Positions 60,151 through 64,000 of a DNA stretch of 64,000 nt are shown piece by piece. The position numbers and the translations under genes are program-made. The stretch covers positions 558,001-622,000 of the forward strand of contig NZ_JANUCO010000001.1 in assembly GCF_024807225.1 (NCBI RefSeq). Direction: 5' to 3'. Numbering within the stretch: the first letter of the stretch is position 1; each line of letters opens with the position of its first letter. Source of the DNA: Chryseobacterium ginsenosidimutans. GTDB lineage: Bacteria; Bacteroidota; Bacteroidia; Flavobacteriales; Weeksellaceae. Below the pieces are notes generated by a model. It saw only the letters and a list, made by a program, of their open reading frames with translations, did not search any database and was not told where the DNA came from.

Positions 60151-61692
60151 CTATAATTTAGAAAGTAAATTTCTGAAGTTCGTTTTCTCATCGATAATTC
60201 TTCTCAACTCAGAAACAGGAACTCTTTCCTGCTGCATCGTGTCTCTGTCTCTTATGGTCACCGTATGATCTGTAAGAGAATCGTGATCGATCGTGATACA
60301 GTAAGGTGTCCCGATCGCATCCTGTCTTCTGTAACGTTTTCCGATCGCATCTTTTTCTTCGTAGAATAAATTGAAATCGTATTTTAAGTCGTTGAAAATT
60401 TGCTCTGCATATTCTGATAAACCATCTTTTTTCATTAATGGAAGAATCGCTGCTTTAATTGGTGCTAAAGCCGGAGGTAATGATAAAACCGTTCTTTCCG
60501 AACCGTCTTCCAATACTTCGTCTCTCAAGCAATGAGAGAATATAGAAAGGAATAATCTGTCTAAACCTACCGAAGTTTCTACAACATAAGGAACATAGTT
60601 TTCATTTCTTTCTGGATCGAAGAACTGAAGTTTTCTTCCTGAGAATTCTTCGTGAGCCTTTAAATCAAAATCTGTTCTTGAGTGAATACCTTCCAGTTCT
60701 TTAAATCCAAACGGGAAATTAAACTCAATATCAGCAGCAGCATTTGCATAATGCGCCAATTTCTCATGATCATGGAATCTGTAATTGTCGTTTCCTAAAC
60801 CAAGAGCTAAATGCCAGTTCAGACGTTTTTGCTTCCATTGTTCGTAGAATTCCAATTCTGTTCCGGGAGCAACGAAAAATTGCATTTCCATTTGTTCAAA
60901 TTCACGCATTCTGAAGATGAATTGTCTTGCAACGATCTCATTTCTAAATGCTTTTCCGATTTGTGCGATACCAAAAGGAAGTCTGTGACGTGATGTTTTC
61001 TGTACGTTTAAGAAATTAACAAAAATACCTTGAGCCGTTTCCGGTCTTAAATAAAGATCCATTGCAGAATCTGCAGACGCCCCTAATTTAGTTCCGAACA
61101 TCAAGTTGAATTGTCTTACTTCCGTCCAGTTTTTAGAACCTGTGTCCGGATCAGCGATTTCAAGCTCTTCAATTAAAGCTTTTACATCAGCAAGATCTTC
61201 ATTTTCAAGAGATTTTGCCAGTCTTGAAAGAATAGCTTCTCTTTTTGCTCTGTATTCCAAAATTTTTGGATTCGTCGCAACAAACTGATCTTTATCGAAA
61301 GAATCACCGAATCTCTTCGCTGCTTTTTCAATTTCTTTGTTTTCTTTATCTTCAATTTTCAGACAGTAATCTTCTACCAGAACATCTGCTCTGAAACGTT
61401 TTTTAGAATCTTTATTGTCAATCAATGGATCGTTGAAAGCGTCTACGTGTCCCGATGCCTTCCAAGTTGTAGGGTGCATAAGGATCGCCGAATCGATACC
61501 TACAATATTTTCGTTAAGCTGTACCATTGCTTTCCACCAATATTGTTTGATATTATTTTTTAGTTCGGCACCGTTTTGTCCATAATCATAAACTGCGGAT
61601 AAACCGTCGTAGATCTCACTAGAAGGGAAAATAAAACCATATTCTTTAGCGTGAGAAATCACTTTCTTGAAAACATCTTCTTGCTTTGCCAT
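60151..61692 (-). CDS. glyS: Glycine-tRNA ligase (dimeric class II type)
   Basis: A full-length (513 residues) enzyme of the eukaryote/archaeal-like alpha2 type. Class II motifs: motif 2 in GKAFRNEIVARQFIFRMREF with the FRNE sequence, motif 3 in VGLDRLFLSIFSHC. LRPETAQGIFVNF is the glycyl-adenylate pocket. The C-terminal anticodon-binding domain starts near LPPALAPIKAAILPLM. It charges tRNA-Gly. Monocistronic. Confidence 0.96.
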   Translation of the reverse strand: MAKQEDVFKKVISHAKEYGFIFPSSEIYDGLSAVYDYGQNGAELKNNIKQYWWKAMVQLNENIVGIDSAILMHPTTWKASGHVDAFNDPLIDNKDSKKRFRADVLVEDYCLKIEDKENKEIEKAAKRFGDSFDKDQFVATNPKILEYRAKREAILSRLAKSLENEDLADVKALIEELEIADPDTGSKNWTEVRQFNLMFGTKLGASADSAMDLYLRPETAQGIFVNFLNVQKTSRHRLPFGIAQIGKAFRNEIVARQFIFRMREFEQMEMQFFVAPGTELEFYEQWKQKRLNWHLALGLGNDNYRFHDHEKLAHYANAAADIEFNFPFGFKELEGIHSRTDFDLKAHEEFSGRKLQFFDPERNENYVPYVVETSVGLDRLFLSIFSHCLRDEVLEDGSERTVLSLPPALAPIKAAILPLMKKDGLSEYAEQIFNDLKYDFNLFYEEKDAIGKRYRRQDAIGTPYCITIDHDSLTDHTVTIRDRDTMQQERVPVSELRRIIDEKTNFRNLLSKL

Positions 61693-61776
61693 AATTTTTT
61701 TAACGTCTGAAGTGCAAAAATAGTGAAAAAGCGGGAAGATGTGAGATGTGGGGATGAAGTTTTTAAAACACTTTCT

Positions 61777-61809
61777 AAACCTTCAAGGTTTTAGAAACCT
61801 TGAAGGTTT
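61777..61809. terminator. Perfect 15-bp inverted repeat, possible terminator
   Basis: AAACCTTCAAGGTTT and its complement AAACCTTGAAGGTTT enclose TAG. Each arm is itself nearly palindromic. It sits between glyS and the esterase gene. Confidence 0.55.
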
Positions 61810-61812
61810 GCA

Positions 61813-61906
61813 TAGTATAGATTTCAGGAGCCGGGAACCTGCTTTCCGCTGTATCTTTTGCTCCACTTCGTTCCACAAAAGGATGTCGCTGCAATCAGGG
61901 CTAAAT
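61813..61906 (-). repeat. Dispersed structured repeat (CCTTTTG family), copy 1
   Basis: Read leftward: TAGCCCTGATTGCAGCGACA, then TCCTTTTGTGGAACGAAGTG, GAGCAAAAGATACAGCGGAA, and AGC-GGTTCCCGGCTCC. CTTTTG/CAAAAG and outer GC-rich arms can pair to form a long hairpin. A shorter relative is at 63908-63980. Confidence 0.65.
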
Positions 61907-61985
61907 CAGACAGTGAATAAAATTTCACCATTAATGTCTTAATTTGAGACAATTTGACGAAATTTGTTTTACTTAAAATTTTACA

Positions 61986-63041
61986 ATCAAAAAATCCGGT
62001 TTTCTGATTTTAGTTTTTGTTTTATTGACGCAGCTTTTATGGTCTCAAAAAATCGCTGAAGGAAATGTAGTCACGACTTACATCACTGCCAAAACCTTAC
62101 AAAATAAAGCCGGCGAAAATCCCAGACGAAGAGTTTCGGTTTATCTTCCGCCCGATTATGACAAATCGTCAAAAAAATATCCTGTCATTTATTATTTGCA
62201 CGGCTTTTTCTGGAGCGATAGTTTGTTGGTAAACAGTGATAAAATCAATCATATTATTGATCGCGCAATTAATTCAAAAAAGATAAAACCGATGATTGTA
62301 GTAATGCCGAATGAAAGTACGGTTTTCAAAGGAAGTTTTTATGCCAATTCAAAATCCTCCGGAAACTGGTCAGATTTCACTTCAATTGAACTCGTCAATT
62401 TTATAGATAAAAACTACAGAACAATCGCCAACAAAGACAGTCGCGGAATTTCAGGACATTCCATGGGCGGAAATGGAGCATTGCGAAATGCTTTTCTTCA
62501 TCCCGAAGTTTTTTCGTCGGTTTATGCTTTGTCTCCCGGAATTCTGGATGCTCAGTATTTTGCTTTAACAGAAATAGATTCATATAAAAATGTGGAAAAG
62601 ATTAAGGAAGTAAAAGACCTTTCAAAACCTGAAAATGCAGGAGCCAATATCATTTTTGCCATCGCAAGAGCCTATAACGGAAATGAAAATAAACCTCCGT
62701 TTTTTGCAGATTTACCCTTTTCTTTTGAAGGTAATGAATTAAAAATAAATGCTTCAGTTGCAGAAGAATTGAAGAGAAATTCGACTTCAGAATTGGTTTT
62801 TTCTCAATATGAAAACATTAAAAAACTAAAGGCAATAAAATTCGATTGGGGAAGAAATGACGAACTGAAACATATTCCGCCAAGCTGTATGAATTTAAGC
62901 AAAAACCTTGAAATGTTGAAAATAAAGCATGAAGCTGAAGAGTATATCGGAACACACGGAAGCGAAGTCAGCAAAGAAAACGGAAGAATAGAAAACCAAA
63001 TGCTGCCATTTTTCAATGACCATTTAAAGTTTGAGGAATAA
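61986..63041 (+). CDS. Secreted esterase/hydrolase (alpha/beta fold), unusual start
   Basis: An open frame encodes KKSGFLILVFVLLTQLLWSQ, a normal signal peptide, but the codon where ATG is expected is ATC (61986-61988). The first regular start is a TTG (62025) inside the signal, which would remove most of it. The mature ~330 residues form an esterase-D-like alpha/beta hydrolase: YPVIYYLHGFFWSDS, the nucleophile in GISGHSMGGNGAL (GxSxG), and a late His (GTHGSE). Its role may be carbohydrate-ester cleavage. Either a start mutation or a rare ATC/TTG start. Confidence 0.75.
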   Translation: MKKSGFLILVFVLLTQLLWSQKIAEGNVVTTYITAKTLQNKAGENPRRRVSVYLPPDYDKSSKKYPVIYYLHGFFWSDSLLVNSDKINHIIDRAINSKKIKPMIVVMPNESTVFKGSFYANSKSSGNWSDFTSIELVNFIDKNYRTIANKDSRGISGHSMGGNGALRNAFLHPEVFSSVYALSPGILDAQYFALTEIDSYKNVEKIKEVKDLSKPENAGANIIFAIARAYNGNENKPPFFADLPFSFEGNELKINASVAEELKRNSTSELVFSQYENIKKLKAIKFDWGRNDELKHIPPSCMNLSKNLEMLKIKHEAEEYIGTHGSEVSKENGRIENQMLPFFNDHLKFEE

Positions 63042-63066
63042 GGATAAAAACCTCTACTTTTGTCCC

Positions 63067-63762
63067 ATGTTAGAAATCCTTTATCGCGACGAACATCTTA
63101 TTGCCATTAATAAACCAAGCGGATTGTTGGTTCATAAATCTTTTTATTCCGGAGAAGCCGATACGTATGCTATTCAGGAATTGAGAAAGCAAATTGGGCA
63201 AAAAGTTTATCCTGTACATCGGTTAGACCGAAAAACTTCGGGTGTTTTGTTGTTCACTTTAGATAAAGAAACCTTGAGAACGATGAGCGATCAGTTTGCA
63301 TCACGAGAAGTTGAAAAGAAATATATAGCGATTCTACGAGGCTGGGCGAAAGAGGAAGAAACCATCGATTATGATCTGGTTAATGAAAACGAAGTCAAGC
63401 AAAACGCGATTACATATTATCATCGTTTACAGACTTCGGAAATAAAGTTGCCTTTTTTAAAACATCAAACTTCAAGATATTGTTTAGTTGAAGCCATTCC
63501 TAAAACAGGAAGATTTCATCAGTTGAGAAAGCATTTTAAGCATATTTTACATCCGATTTTAGGCTGTCGTAAACACGGTTGCAACAAGCAGAATAAGTTG
63601 TGGCTGGAAACCTTTGAGATAACAAAAATGACGCTTCACGCTCATCAATTGATTTTTAATCATCCTATTTCTAACGAAAGGATTACGGTAAATGCCACTA
63701 TAGATGATGAATTCAAAAGAGTAGGAGACATTTTGAATTTCGATTTGAGTTCGTATTCGTAG
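63067..63762 (+). CDS. truC: tRNA pseudouridine synthase C
   Basis: About 231 residues from the ATG of MLEILYRDEHLIAINKPSGL; a more upstream ATG overlaps the esterase gene. Motif II with the catalytic Asp is in YPVHRLDRKTSGVLLF (HRLDxxTSG), and KKYIAILRGWA, PKTGRFHQLRKHFKHI (RxHQxR form) and LHAHQLIF complete the RsuA/RluA-type fold. The size and the HxxCNKQNK insertion fit TruC, which makes pseudouridine 65 in tRNA. It follows the esterase gene by 25 bases. Confidence 0.88.
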   Translation: MLEILYRDEHLIAINKPSGLLVHKSFYSGEADTYAIQELRKQIGQKVYPVHRLDRKTSGVLLFTLDKETLRTMSDQFASREVEKKYIAILRGWAKEEETIDYDLVNENEVKQNAITYYHRLQTSEIKLPFLKHQTSRYCLVEAIPKTGRFHQLRKHFKHILHPILGCRKHGCNKQNKLWLETFEITKMTLHAHQLIFNHPISNERITVNATIDDEFKRVGDILNFDLSSYS

Positions 63763-63787
63763 GTTTTAGATTTTTATTACCATAAAG

Positions 63788-63869
63788 TTTGTCATCCTGG
63801 AAGGATCTAAGCATAGTGTTAGAAAATCAGATAAAAGATTCGAGTTTAGATTCCTACGGAAGGACAAAT
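63788..63869. repeat. Palindromic intergenic repeat, copy 2
   Basis: Arms TTTGTCATCCTGGAAGGATC (63788 on) and TTTAGATTCCTACGGAAGGACAAA-like (up to 63869) are diverged versions of the arms at 9634-9714, in the same order and with similar spacing. Confidence 0.55.
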
Positions 63870-63907
63870 TTTGTGGTTATTTCATAATGTTGAAATAAAT
63901 GACTATG

Positions 63908-63980
63908 ACCTAGCCCCGATTGAAATGAAAATCCTTTTTTGCAAAAAAAGATTGCAATGGAAAGCGGGAAAAAGCTTCAA
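63908..63980 (+). repeat. Dispersed structured repeat (CCTTTTG family), copy 2
   Basis: CCTAGCCCCGATTGAAATGA, then ATCCTTTTTTGCAAAAAAAG, ATTGCAATGGAAAGCGGG and AAAAAGCTTC. It matches copy 1 at 61813-61906 in motif order, with the central hairpin shortened to TTTTTTGCAAAAAA. It stands downstream of truC. Confidence 0.65.
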
Positions 63981-64000
63981 ATAAAATCTGAAAATTTTAA

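Noticed and set aside
61748..61942. Rightward 64-codon frame between glyS and the esterase gene
   Set aside because: It runs through an inverted repeat and a dispersed structured repeat; no protein-like composition.

Overview
The window reads as chromosomal DNA of a flavobacterium, most likely Chryseobacterium or a close relative in the Weeksellaceae. Reasons: AT-rich genes, the core block bamD-rpoZ-coaBC-DUF4835/porD-recN, a type III glutamine synthetase, promoters of the Bacteroidota type (TAnnTTTG -7 box), few Shine-Dalgarno sites, and several families of short intergenic repeats. No rRNA, tRNA or CRISPR array was found.

Layout. 1-9150: housekeeping genes (outer-membrane assembly, RNA polymerase omega, CoA synthesis, recN), an ABC-type exporter pair, a DyP peroxidase and a nitroreductase. 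9200-9720: a decayed toxin-antitoxin pair and a palindromic repeat. 9768-14959: leftward haem cluster hemA-hemC-(DUF1287)-(amidase)-hemD-hemE. 15364-21032: rightward cell-shape operon mreB-mreC-mreD-mrdA-rodA. 21151-28497: a damaged stretch with a pentapeptide-repeat gene, an IS630-type element, an NlpC/P60 lipoprotein, a frameshifted glutamine synthetase, a mini-copy of the start of a nearby gene, and an IS5-type element that splits a thioredoxin-like gene. 28912-38121: a DUF6909-like gene, a DinB-fold protein, an M1 peptidase, an exact-period 42-bp tandem repeat, an M23 peptidase, coaX, tadA and secreted proteins of unknown function. 53190-64000: a Y-family polymerase, a frameshifted serine hydrolase, an M48 peptidase, glyS, an esterase, truC and dispersed repeats.

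The part that stands out is 38175-53066. It encodes, all leftward: a WYL regulator; an array of immunity-like genes and toxin remnants; a toxin resembling the CdiA-CT tRNase class with its immunity gene; a 585-residue carrier with hydrophobic helices; a 712-residue phage-tail-fibre-like protein ending in an SGNH hydrolase domain; a 1213-residue protein I do not recognise; a very acidic 56-residue protein; a two-helix membrane protein; a patatin-like phospholipase; and a phage-endolysin-like M15 peptidase without a signal peptide. Five promoters in this block carry the same operator, CGACA-N5-TG(T/A)CG, each exactly 11 bases from the TAnnTTTG box. One lies in front of the WYL gene itself. My reading is an inducible, WYL-controlled bacteriocin-like system: lysis genes release a toxin particle or complex made of carrier, receptor-binding fibre and exchangeable toxin tip. 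A silent EndoU-type tip downstream of a strong terminator shares the adaptor segment of the active toxin, which suggests tip swapping by recombination. Whether DNA damage is the trigger is inference from the WYL family and the neighbouring umuC-like gene.

Three genes (glnN, a serine hydrolase and the immunity gene of the active toxin) are each broken by one extra base in the same heptamer, AGAAACC/GGTTTCT. That could be a systematic sequencing artefact, so these pseudogene calls need care.
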